From Novosphingopyxis baekryungensis DSM 16222 (GTDB lineage Bacteria; Pseudomonadota; Alphaproteobacteria; Sphingomonadales; Sphingomonadaceae): DNA of 64,000 nucleotides. The position numbers and the translations under genes were made by a program. The notes beneath the pieces were generated by a model, which was not told the origin of the DNA, made no database searches, and was given only the letters and a program-made list of their open reading frames with translations. The stretch is from NCBI RefSeq assembly GCF_000420305.1, contig NZ_ATUR01000002.1, positions 248,001-312,000 of the forward strand. Direction: 5' to 3'. Numbering within the stretch: position 1 is the first letter of the stretch; each line of letters opens with the position of its first letter. Below are positions 53,256 to 60,971 of this stretch, one piece after another.

Positions 53256-54116
53256 TCAGAGGCAATCCGGTTTCGGCGGGGATGGCGACCACGTTATGCG
53301 TGTGTGAAATTCTCCATTCTCGCCGAACGGATCGACATGAGCGGGCAAGCGTGCTTGCAGCTTTGCATCGAACACATCGCCAACAGCGATCTGCGACAGA
53401 TCGGGGGCGACCGCGCTGACGATGCTGGTGGCGCCCGACGCATGCAGATCCGTCAGCAGCATGTCGTAATCCGCATTCCATAGCGGGAAGACCAAATCCA
53501 GATCCGCTGTGCGCGGATGGTGGGCGAACGCCTGTTCGCGCCATGCGCGAATATGCGCCAGATGGAGATCGCCGAAGCAAAGGCGTTGGCAATCGGGCAC
53601 CAGATCGAGCGCGGCGGCGATTTGCTCCACATAATCGGCTCCCGGATGAAGCGGTACGCCGATCAGCGGCACATCGAGATGCGCGGCCTGTTCTACCACC
53701 ACGTCGATCGCAAATTCCTGATGCGCGATGGTTCGGCTGTGCGCATCGAAGGTGGTCAGCAGAACGATATTGGCATGACCCTCACGTTGCAGGGCGCGCA
53801 AGGCCAGATAGCTGTCCTTTCCCCCGCTCCAGAACAGCAGCGTCACCGCAGCATCCGTCCGCTCGGGCGCATCCGTCAGCCATGCGGCTTGCTGTATCTT
53901 TTGGGCACGCGCCGCAAGTTTCACAGCATCATGATCGAACGGGCAATGGCGGCAACCGGCACCGCAGCACCGTTCGCGCTGTAAAAGCCCAAGGCGGGTA
54001 AACACGACATAGCCGGTATCGGGATCATTATAGGTGAAGTCCCCGCGCGCGCAGGCCGCTTCATGCAATTCCCAACAGCTCGGCTCAGGCAAGTTCAAGG
54101 AATTCCGCCACCGCAT
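53256..54116 (-). CDS. DUF5522 / PP-loop ATPase fusion (diphthine-ammonia-ligase-like)
   Basis: 286 aa from the ATG at 54116; an in-frame TTG at 54101 is possible, and a longer reading to 54215 runs further into the upstream gene. Residues about 20-60 are a DUF5522-type Cys module: 'FTYNDPDTGYVVFTRLGLLQR' then 'CCGAGCRHCPFDH'. Residues about 88-275 are a PP-loop ATP pyrophosphatase: 'LLFWSGGKDSYLALRALQREG' with SGGKDS, plus 'VPLIGVPL', 'FGDLHLAHIRAWRE' and 'FPLW'. Such ATPases activate a carbonyl by adenylation. As the last gene of a riboswitch-controlled B12 operon it may modify a cobalamin derivative; that is inference. Confidence 0.85.
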   Translation of the reverse strand: MRWRNSLNLPEPSCWELHEAACARGDFTYNDPDTGYVVFTRLGLLQRERCCGAGCRHCPFDHDAVKLAARAQKIQQAAWLTDAPERTDAAVTLLFWSGGKDSYLALRALQREGHANIVLLTTFDAHSRTIAHQEFAIDVVVEQAAHLDVPLIGVPLHPGADYVEQIAAALDLVPDCQRLCFGDLHLAHIRAWREQAFAHHPRTADLDLVFPLWNADYDMLLTDLHASGATSIVSAVAPDLSQIAVGDVFDAKLQARLPAHVDPFGENGEFHTRITWSPSPPKPDCL

Positions 54117-54903
54117 CCGACAGCATGGCCATGCTGGGCAGCAAGGCCGGGCTGGGGCGGCTGAAATGCATATGTCCGTCCAGAAACAGAACCGGGCAAT
54201 CGAGCGGGACGGCATCTGCCTTTGCTCGATCTTCGTCCATGCCGCAGCAGGCGACGATGACGATGTCCGGCGCGGCCTTCGCGATCCGATCCCATTCCAC
54301 CTTGAAGGATGGTTCGCCGCTTTTGCCCAGAAGGCAGGTCATGCCCAAAGCTTCGATCATGTCCGGCATCCAGTGACCGGCGACGAACGGCGGATCGAGC
54401 CAGTCGAGAAACACCACGCGAAGTTTGCTGCCCGAATGGCGGCCCCGATAGTCGGCCAGCGTTGCATCCCATTTCTCGTGAAGCTCGGCAGCAGCGTGCT
54501 CCCTTCCGATGGCATTGCCCACCTGGTCGAAACACAGCGGCACATCGGCCAAACTGTGGGGCGACAGATCGACCAGACGCGGGCTGCTCGGCAGCGACAG
54601 CACGGCTTCCTGCACATCGCCGGCGGGCACCGCACATACATCGCAAAGCGACTGGCTCACCACGACATCGGGCGCCAGCCGTTCCAGCGTGGCGATATCC
54701 AGCTCGTACAGCGGCCGGGTCGCGGTGCTGACCTGGCGGTCGATCTCTGCTGCCGATGCCTTGGTGTCGATCCAGGTGCTGGTCAGCTTGGGCAGGTGGT
54801 CCCATTCGCCCGAACAGCTGTGACTGACCCCGACAAGATCGTCTGCCGCGCCCAGCGCGACGACGATGTCAGTGGCGCTGGGCAGTAGAGAAACGATCCG
54901 CAT
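54085..54903 (-). CDS. Cobalamin-binding (BtuF-like) protein without signal peptide
   Basis: 272 aa. The fold is that of class III substrate-binding proteins: 'MRIVSLLPSATDIVVALGAADDLVGVS', 'LERLAPDVVVSQSLCDVCAVPAGDVQEAV' and 'GMTCLLGKSGEPSFKVEWDRI'. BtuF homologues in the periplasm have an export signal; here the domain starts at residue 1, so the protein should stay in the cytoplasm. No BtuC or BtuD is nearby. It overlaps the DUF6580 gene upstream by 35 nt and the PP-loop gene downstream by about 30 nt. Confidence 0.9.
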   Translation of the reverse strand: MRIVSLLPSATDIVVALGAADDLVGVSHSCSGEWDHLPKLTSTWIDTKASAAEIDRQVSTATRPLYELDIATLERLAPDVVVSQSLCDVCAVPAGDVQEAVLSLPSSPRLVDLSPHSLADVPLCFDQVGNAIGREHAAAELHEKWDATLADYRGRHSGSKLRVVFLDWLDPPFVAGHWMPDMIEALGMTCLLGKSGEPSFKVEWDRIAKAAPDIVIVACCGMDEDRAKADAVPLDCPVLFLDGHMHFSRPSPALLPSMAMLSDAVAEFLELA

Positions 54904-55399
54904 CGAATGCTCCCGTCAACGCAATCACGCCGAATGCGGCGCCACCATATATGGCATTGGCGACTATGCCCTTCAGCAGAAATGGCAGGCCTGCGACATA
55001 GCAGGCTATCCAGCCTTCCAAAGTGTTCGGAAAGAACCCCATGGCCATCGTAGTGAGGTTGGAGATCAGGTAGAAAACGACAGCACTACCGATCGCCGCC
55101 AAGCCGACCGAAGACACGCCGATCTTGCCCAGCACAGGGCGAACCGACACCGCCGCGAGCAGGTGCCCGACATAGACGAAGCTCATCGCCAGAAGGCTGT
55201 AAAACCCGTTGACTGCATCGATGAAGAAGATGGTCGCCAATACCGGGGCGAGCATCAATTTGCGCGGCAGGAAAGCCGCCGCAACCATGCCGATCGCTCC
55301 GACGGTCGATAGGCCCATAGGGTGCGGCAGAGCATGGGATAATATGCCCGCAAGCGCGAGCATTGCGGCCAGAAGGCCGTTCTTCAAGTGGTGGTTCAT
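54869..55399 (-). CDS. DUF6580-family small membrane protein, candidate cobalamin transporter
   Basis: 176 aa from the ATG at 55399, first gene of the minus-strand riboswitch operon. Five to six hydrophobic segments: 'NGLLAAMLALAGILSHALP', 'GLSTVGAIGMVAAAFLP', 'APVLATIFFIDAVNGFYSLLAMSFVYVGHLL', 'SVGLAAIGSAVVFYLISNLTTMAMGFFP', 'WIACYVAGLPFLLKGIVANAIYGGAAFGVIAL'. The size and the Gly/Pro-rich 'HPMGLSTVGAIGM' loop recall DUF6580 and vitamin ECF S-components. Its control by an AdoCbl riboswitch and the lack of BtuCD suggest it moves B12 across the inner membrane. Confidence 0.82.
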   Translation of the reverse strand: MNHHLKNGLLAAMLALAGILSHALPHPMGLSTVGAIGMVAAAFLPRKLMLAPVLATIFFIDAVNGFYSLLAMSFVYVGHLLAAVSVRPVLGKIGVSSVGLAAIGSAVVFYLISNLTTMAMGFFPNTLEGWIACYVAGLPFLLKGIVANAIYGGAAFGVIALTGAFDADRFSTAQRH

Positions 55400-55448
55400 G
55401 GCACCAGTTCCATAAGCCGCCAGTCCCCGGACGGTGATTGTATCAGGT

Positions 55449-55594
55449 TCGAGTGGCCGGTCTCCGGACTTCACGAGTTTCGATCGGCAACGCCTTCCCA
55501 TCCCTGAGGACAGTGACATATTGCTGCAGATCACTCGATTACCGTTGCGAGGTCAGTACCGGATTTGCACCGGTTTCCCGTTCACCAAGCTCGA
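55449..55594 (-). ncRNA. Cobalamin (AdoCbl) riboswitch upstream of the DUF6580 operon
   Basis: Read on the minus strand the boxes are in order: TTGGTGAACGGGAAACCGGTG, CAAATCCGGTACTG, CCTCGCAACGGTAA, TCACTG, GGGAAGGCG and GAAGTCCGGAGACCGGCC. P1 pairs TCGAG (55594-55590) with CTCGA (55453-55449). The gene start is only 50 nt downstream, so translational control by hiding the ribosome site is likely; AGTCC in the last box could pair with GGGACT just before the start region. Confidence 0.95.
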
Positions 55595-56124
55595 TTGCGC
55601 GATTATTCGCGAATACATCATAACGCGTTCGCGGCTCGCGCCAAGAGGAATTTCTCGCTGGGCGTCGCGCTAGAGACAAGGCGACGCTGCAGCGCAATCG
55701 TGTGGTTCGTCAATATTATGTGTTCGCGCTGGAACTGGCTGTAATGGTTCCGCAAGCCTTTTTGTACGCACTTGGGCCGAACGGATATAGTCCGCCGTCG
55801 CTTGTCAGATCGCATCAAGCGGCCTGTGGGGCAGCACGGCGCGAAGCTGCCAGCGGGACGAACTTGGGCGATCGCGAGGAAAGCGATGGCTCTGCCCTGC
55901 ATTGAAGAACTCGCAAAAGTAAGGTCGGATCAAAGAGCGAAGCCAGGTCCTCTTTCTCCAAGGAGTGGTCCAATTGCACTGATGCATATCGCCGCTGCGC
56001 TCTCTTTTTCGGCACCTACCGCCTCTCCGTCTTTTCCGGTCTTATGCTGTTTTTTGGACCGATCGCAGAACGACACTGTGCACGTTCGCGTTAGCGCAAG
56101 ACTTCCTTTGGTTCGGAGCGTGGA
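55595..56124. other. 530-nt stretch without a supported gene
   Basis: Several short reading frames cross this stretch on both strands but none has a domain, a consistent codon pattern or a good start. Its left part must contain the promoter for the minus-strand riboswitch operon. Confidence 0.6.
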
Positions 56125-56574
56125 ATGTCAGGAACGCGAATTCTGGTCCCCGCTGCGGGATCGGCGACTTTGTTGGGTTGCACCACTGCCTCCGCCAAGC
56201 AGGCTGGAACGATTGAGGACGCCAATATCGCCGGCGATTTTTCGCAGTCGCGAGGCACATTGTCGCGCATGGAGGGGTTCGATACATCGGGCAGCGGCGA
56301 TCCAGAGCCGGATCTGCGCGAGCATGAGATCGCTTTCTCAACCGATCAGGGTTTTTGGTCCGACATCATGCGTATCGGCATCGGTTTGGGCGATGAAAAA
56401 TGTGCCCTGCAAGCCCACATCTGCGGCTTGTCCGATGCGGCATGGATGTTCGATGTGGCGACACTGACCAGTTCGCCAGTTTTTCACATTACGCCCGAAG
56501 GGCTGATCGTGGACGATTCCATCATGGTGGCTGGGACAGGTCTCGCGCCGTCGCCCGTTCACATAGCCGAATAA
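56125..56574 (+). CDS. Hypothetical protein, possible lipoprotein
   Basis: 149 aa. A GGAG lies 6 nt upstream of the ATG. 'ILVPAAGSATLLGCTTAS' near the N-terminus could be a lipoprotein signal with Cys19, although the leader is short of positive charge. The rest is soluble and mildly acidic ('FDTSGSGDPEPDLREHEIAFS', 'FHITPEGLIVDDSIMVAGTG'). I do not recognise it. It is 90 nt upstream of the glycosidase-like gene on the same strand. It may be a real small gene or a chance frame. Confidence 0.35.
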   Translation: MSGTRILVPAAGSATLLGCTTASAKQAGTIEDANIAGDFSQSRGTLSRMEGFDTSGSGDPEPDLREHEIAFSTDQGFWSDIMRIGIGLGDEKCALQAHICGLSDAAWMFDVATLTSSPVFHITPEGLIVDDSIMVAGTGLAPSPVHIAE

Positions 56575-56663
56575 TCGCGCCCGGTTCTTCGCGACCACAA
56601 CAGGGCTTTAAGTGAACACCGCAGCGTCTTGCGAACGATAGAGATAAACGAAGAGGCATTTAT

Positions 56664-58703
56664 ATGAACAGGCGCAACCTAATTAAAACCGGGATCGCAG
56701 CAGCTGGTGCAGGACTGGCCTTTTCGGCGGGCGGTTTGCGAATGGCCTTCGCAAGTGCCGCTAGCCCATCCTCTGACTGGTGGAGAGGACGGGCAATCCG
56801 CTGGTTGCAAACCAATCTGCGAGAAACTGACGCAGCGATAGATCCCGTCATATTTGTCGATGAGATCGAGGCGCTTCATGTCAACACAGCGCTAGTGAAT
56901 GCTGGTGGCATCACGGCCTATTATCCAACCGATATCGAGTTCGCACATGTCAGCGAGTACCTTCCGGAAGGTCGCGATCTCTTCGGCGAAATACTCACCG
57001 AAGCGCACGCGCGCGGTATTCGCGTGGTCAGTCGCTGGGACTTCAGCAAGGCTCGCCGCGAAGTTTACCAGGCTCATCCGGAATGGTTTTTCAAGATGGC
57101 GGATGGCGGACCGGCGATCCACAACGGCCTGTACCAAGTCTGCATAAACGGCGGCTGGATACAGGAGAAAGCCGTAGAGATACTTGGCGAAGGTCTCGAC
57201 CGTTACGATGTGGACGGGTGTTTCTTCAACAACTTCCTCAATCCGTCGCGCGACTATGCGGGCCGGGATCTGGGTATCTGCCAGTGCGAAAACTGCCAGA
57301 CCTTGTATCGTAAAGAATACGGCACGCCGGTACCGATGGAGCGGACCCCGGAATATCAGGGGTTCATGCAGGATTGCGGCCGGAGAACGTCGGAAAAGAT
57401 CATCTCCCTGCTGCGCAAGAAGCGTCCCTCGGCGGCCCTTATCGGCGGCACGCCTTCACTCACCGATATTGTCTATGGAGAGTCGAGCACCGCTGTCGAC
57501 AATCCCCTCCCGCTCTGGCCCTATATGGCTAGCGACAATGTGAACAAATGGCGGAATTCCTATCCGCAGGCCGAGGTGATGTGCCAGTCGATGCAATTCC
57601 TCGATTTTCCGTGGCGCTTCTCGTCCGTTCCGAGGCAGGAAATCGCGAGCCGTATCTGGCAAAGCGTGTCGCATGGCGGTTTTGCCGCGATGAGCCTGAA
57701 CGGTACGATAGGCGATCTCAAGAACCGGTCAGCCGTCGAGGTGGGCGAGCCGATCTACGCGTGGCTCAAGGACCATGAAGAGCATTACCACAGTCAAGTG
57801 AACGAAGCGCGCGTCATGCTGCTCACGCCATCGCAGGGCGGGCAATCAGGCGCTGGTTTCGCTGGATCGACGGAATCCTACAGGGGCATGTTCCGGCTGC
57901 TTTCGGAGCAGCATATTCCGTTTGCCGGAATGACGCATCTGGACTGGCTTGGAACGCGGCCTTGCGACCTCATCATCACAACCGGTCCGGTGCCGCTTGC
58001 GCTGCAGGATTTCATCAGGAAAGGCGGCAATGTCATAGCCACCGGTACGATGGAACCCGAGTTCGAGATTGCACCCGTCGTGCAACGCCACGATGATCTG
58101 GACGGCGCTTATGTCACTATCCGCGACAAGGACCTGTTCGCCTCGCTGGAAGACCTCGACGTCGCAATGCTGGACGGGGAGTTCCTTGAGCTTTCCGCGA
58201 CAGGCCAGGACGCCCTGACCTTCGTTCCGCCCGCGTTTTACGCGCCGCCGGAGTTTGTCGGCGCAGGCTGGGAAGATACCGGCAAGCCCGCAATGGTGAT
58301 CAAACGGATCGGTCGAGGGACGATTGCATGGATCCCATGGGATATATCGGGCCTCTATCATCGCTATAGCCTGGAGAGCCACCGGGGTATCCTCCGCGAT
58401 CTGATCGATCGCATGCTGCCGGGCGGAAGAGATCTGCGCACCAACGCGCACTCCATGGTGCAAATGTCTCTCATGCGGCAAAACAATCGGCACCACCTGC
58501 ACATGATCAACATGTCCGGTCATTCCGGCACAGCCTATCATGAACCGCTGCCCGTCGCCGGCTTCGAAGTCGAAGTGAAAGGCAATTTCTCCAGCGCCCG
58601 AGCCTTGCGCTCCAACCAATCAATGCCTGTCTCGCGGCGCGGCGAATTTATCGTGCTCAATATACCCCGCGTTGAAGACTATGAAATCATCGAACTTACG
58701 TGA
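56664..58703 (+). CDS. Tat-exported hypothetical glycoside hydrolase (GHL6-like)
   Basis: 679 aa. The N-terminus 'MNRRNLIKTGIAAAGAGLAF' is a twin-arginine signal (R-R-N-L-I-K). The first 350 residues look like a TIM-barrel glycosidase of the hypothetical GHL6 type: 'DEIEALHVNTALVNAGGITAYYPTD', 'GRDLFGEILTEAHARGIRVVSRWDFSK', 'VDGCFFNNF' and a Cys pair 'GICQCENCQTLY'. Residues about 385-600 resemble the beta-galactosidase trimerisation/GATase-like domain ('EARVMLLTPSQGG', 'GNVIATGTME'). Catalytic residues cannot be fixed with confidence. No sugar transporter or regulator is nearby. Confidence 0.75.
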   Translation: MNRRNLIKTGIAAAGAGLAFSAGGLRMAFASAASPSSDWWRGRAIRWLQTNLRETDAAIDPVIFVDEIEALHVNTALVNAGGITAYYPTDIEFAHVSEYLPEGRDLFGEILTEAHARGIRVVSRWDFSKARREVYQAHPEWFFKMADGGPAIHNGLYQVCINGGWIQEKAVEILGEGLDRYDVDGCFFNNFLNPSRDYAGRDLGICQCENCQTLYRKEYGTPVPMERTPEYQGFMQDCGRRTSEKIISLLRKKRPSAALIGGTPSLTDIVYGESSTAVDNPLPLWPYMASDNVNKWRNSYPQAEVMCQSMQFLDFPWRFSSVPRQEIASRIWQSVSHGGFAAMSLNGTIGDLKNRSAVEVGEPIYAWLKDHEEHYHSQVNEARVMLLTPSQGGQSGAGFAGSTESYRGMFRLLSEQHIPFAGMTHLDWLGTRPCDLIITTGPVPLALQDFIRKGGNVIATGTMEPEFEIAPVVQRHDDLDGAYVTIRDKDLFASLEDLDVAMLDGEFLELSATGQDALTFVPPAFYAPPEFVGAGWEDTGKPAMVIKRIGRGTIAWIPWDISGLYHRYSLESHRGILRDLIDRMLPGGRDLRTNAHSMVQMSLMRQNNRHHLHMINMSGHSGTAYHEPLPVAGFEVEVKGNFSSARALRSNQSMPVSRRGEFIVLNIPRVEDYEIIELT

Positions 58704-59064
58704 CTTCGCGTCCTTTCGGAGCCATCTTGGCTCACCGATGATCGCGAGAAACGTTTGTGGCCGATAGGCTGCAGGGCTGTGCTTGGCGAACGCAGCTAAG
58801 AGTGTCCTCGCCCGATATGTCGAGGTCTAGGATCCGCCAGCATTTGCGGAACCGATGGCAGTTCTTAGGAAGATAGTACCGTAGGCGAGCGACCGGAACG
58901 GAGAGTCCAATTCCCATTCCAGCGACCCTGGACGAATGGCAGCGTACAGGTCACGCTATGCAGCCTCGAGTGATTACAATTGGGGCGCTCAGCGGACCGG
59001 CCGGAACTGGGCCGACAGTGGACTGGCGGCTCGTAGCTTTTCGATTAGTCAAAGCGGTCGAAAT
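58704..59064. other. 361-nt stretch without a supported gene
   Basis: Lies between the convergent ends of the glycosidase-like gene and the PepSY gene. Only fragments of open frame are seen, with no domain, no clear terminator hairpin with a U-run and no repeat that I can support. Confidence 0.6.
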
Positions 59065-60408
59065 TTAAGTGCTAATTTTTGTGCATCGGTCGCGTTCAGA
59101 TGATGGGCCTGGTTTAAGTTTGTTTCGCATGCCCCAGAGTGCCGATAGCGTGATAGTCAGGCCAAGGCCGACCCAGAAGATCGCGATAAATGGAGCGTCA
59201 TTGCCAAGCGTGATGCGGGCAAAGGCCGTGGCGAGCAGCATGGCTGGGCACCCCCACACCACGCCGTGCCATGCGGCGTGCAGGGCCGGCTCCACATGGC
59301 CTTTGCGGCGGCGTTTCGCGAGCCAAATAAACATGCCCGTCGCACACACGACACTCAGCGCGGCTCCGAATACCAGATAAGCGATCTTAACGGGTAAGCC
59401 GCCGAAATTGCCGAAATGCAGTTTATAGTTGGAGGCGGCAGCCTGACGTCCGATGTCACCATCGGCGAGGCCGGCTGTGCCGCGGAAATTGCCCTCGGCA
59501 TCAAATTCATAATATTCCCCGAAAATAAGGCGTCGGGAATGTTCTGCGACGACCTGGACGTGCTGGCCCGGCTGCAGCGGATCGTGCAGAATGGCATAGG
59601 TCGGAAGCACATCCGGGTAGTTCGATTGCATCTGTGACAGTGGCCCAGCCACGTCCGGCATGCCCGTGAAGCTTTTGCGGCCCGCGCGCTCTTCCCCGAA
59701 AATCGAGCTGAATACTGCCTGCGTGTCTCCATCATAATCGACCTTCGCGATGGTCCAGGCCCCGATCGAGCCGAGACCAATGGCAGCACCCGTAAAGCCG
59801 AGCGCCAGTGCAAATGGCAGCGTCCAGGTGCTCAGGCGATTGTGCCAATCGGCCAGCGCTACGCCGCTGCCACTGCGCGCCTTTAATCTGAACGCGTCAC
59901 GGAAAATGCGCGGCAACGCAACCACCCCGGTCATCGCCAGCGCTATCAGCATGACGCCCAGCACACCGACCAAAGTTAGCCCCCAGATGCTCGGCAGGCT
60001 TAGCGTATAATGGAGTGCGATGAGGAAATCAGACCAGGCAATTTGCTCGGGCATGGCGATCGATCCGTCGCGATCGATGTGGACGGCGCCGCTATCCGTC
60101 GTGATTGTGGTGCGTGGTAGATCTTCGGCGGGAAGGTGGACGTAGAGATGCGTCGTTGGCGCTACGCCGGCAGCGCGTTCCTGCGTTAGCACGTTCTCGA
60201 CCGCTTTTTGCACCATGCCTGGGGCAATCGACGTCATTTCAGGGGCGTTCGGCTGTTCCAACCGTTGCAGTTCGGGATACAACACAGAAACCGCGCCGGT
60301 GACGCAGACGATGTATAGCAAGGCGCTGACCACCAGTCCGATAGCCGAATGGGCGGAAAGCACCTTCTTTACCGCTGCCAAGGATGATGACGCTGCAGTT
60401 TCGCTCAT
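59065..60408 (-). CDS. PepSY-associated transmembrane protein
   Basis: 447 aa from the ATG at 60408 (MSETAASSSLAAV). The architecture is that of PepSY_TM proteins: helix 1 'AIGLVVSALLYIVCVTGAVSVL', a periplasmic PepSY region, 'LHYTLSLPSIWGLTLVGVLGVMLIALAMTGVV', 'LSTWTLPFALALGFTGAAIGLG', and late helices including 'AYLVFGAALSVVCATGMFIWLAKRRR'. Members occur beside siderophore receptors and are thought to act as inner-membrane ferric-siderophore reductases. It is the last gene of the receptor operon. Confidence 0.9.
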   Translation of the reverse strand: MSETAASSSLAAVKKVLSAHSAIGLVVSALLYIVCVTGAVSVLYPELQRLEQPNAPEMTSIAPGMVQKAVENVLTQERAAGVAPTTHLYVHLPAEDLPRTTITTDSGAVHIDRDGSIAMPEQIAWSDFLIALHYTLSLPSIWGLTLVGVLGVMLIALAMTGVVALPRIFRDAFRLKARSGSGVALADWHNRLSTWTLPFALALGFTGAAIGLGSIGAWTIAKVDYDGDTQAVFSSIFGEERAGRKSFTGMPDVAGPLSQMQSNYPDVLPTYAILHDPLQPGQHVQVVAEHSRRLIFGEYYEFDAEGNFRGTAGLADGDIGRQAAASNYKLHFGNFGGLPVKIAYLVFGAALSVVCATGMFIWLAKRRRKGHVEPALHAAWHGVVWGCPAMLLATAFARITLGNDAPFIAIFWVGLGLTITLSALWGMRNKLKPGPSSERDRCTKIST

Positions 60409-60416
60409 GATAATCC

Positions 60417-60971
60417 CTATCCTAGCGCTGGAATGACACAAGCAAGGCAAGCGGCGAGAACACCGAACTGCTGCTTGCGTGACGTCAGAATGAGCAGCAC
60501 AAATGTTAGGATCGCCCAGAGAACTGGCAGCAGCAACAACATCGCCGCATTGGCGTCAGCATCGCTATTGCCCGCCGTTTGAAAGAGCAATCGGACGCCG
60601 AGAGCCAAAGCTAGGGAAGCCGCCAAGGCACCAATCGTCAGGATAAGAAAGGTGGTGAGGCGTCGGCTGATATCGCGCTGCTCTACCGGCGGTGCTGTGC
60701 TGCGTGCAGCACGATATCTGACAGAAGCAGATCGGGGTGACCGCCATGCGGCAACCGCTAACAGACCAAGCGCCGTCCCGATCGGCCAAAGGCTCGTAAC
60801 AGTGACGCCCCATGCTCCCGCGCTATTCGCGGCGCCGACCATGGCCAACGAGAGGGCGGCCCAACCAGCTGCGACTGGCCATTTCGGCCGGCGTCTCCAT
60901 GCGCTGCGTAAGAGTAATATAGCGATGACCGCTAGGGCTGCGAAAAGTGATAGAGGCTGCGATGGCAACAT
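60417..60971 (-). CDS. Hypothetical membrane protein in a siderophore-receptor operon
   Basis: 184 aa. Five to six hydrophobic segments: 'SLFAALAVIAILLLRSAW', 'WPVAAGWAALSLAMVGAANSAG', 'SLWPIGTALGLLAVAAW', 'FLILTIGALAASLALALGVRLLF', 'AAMLLLLPVLWAILTFVLLIL' and 'GVLAACLACVIPAL'. The start overlaps the receptor stop (TGATG) and the next gene starts 8 nt on, so all three are one operon. The family is unassigned; the position suggests a role in iron uptake. Confidence 0.78.
   Translation of the reverse strand: MLPSQPLSLFAALAVIAILLLRSAWRRRPKWPVAAGWAALSLAMVGAANSAGAWGVTVTSLWPIGTALGLLAVAAWRSPRSASVRYRAARSTAPPVEQRDISRRLTTFLILTIGALAASLALALGVRLLFQTAGNSDADANAAMLLLLPVLWAILTFVLLILTSRKQQFGVLAACLACVIPALG

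Noticed and set aside
55618-56467. Frames at 55618-55902 (minus) and 55772-56467 (plus)
   Set aside because: Arg/Ser/Pro-rich products without domains, mutually overlapping; the longer one conflicts with the slightly better candidate at 56125.
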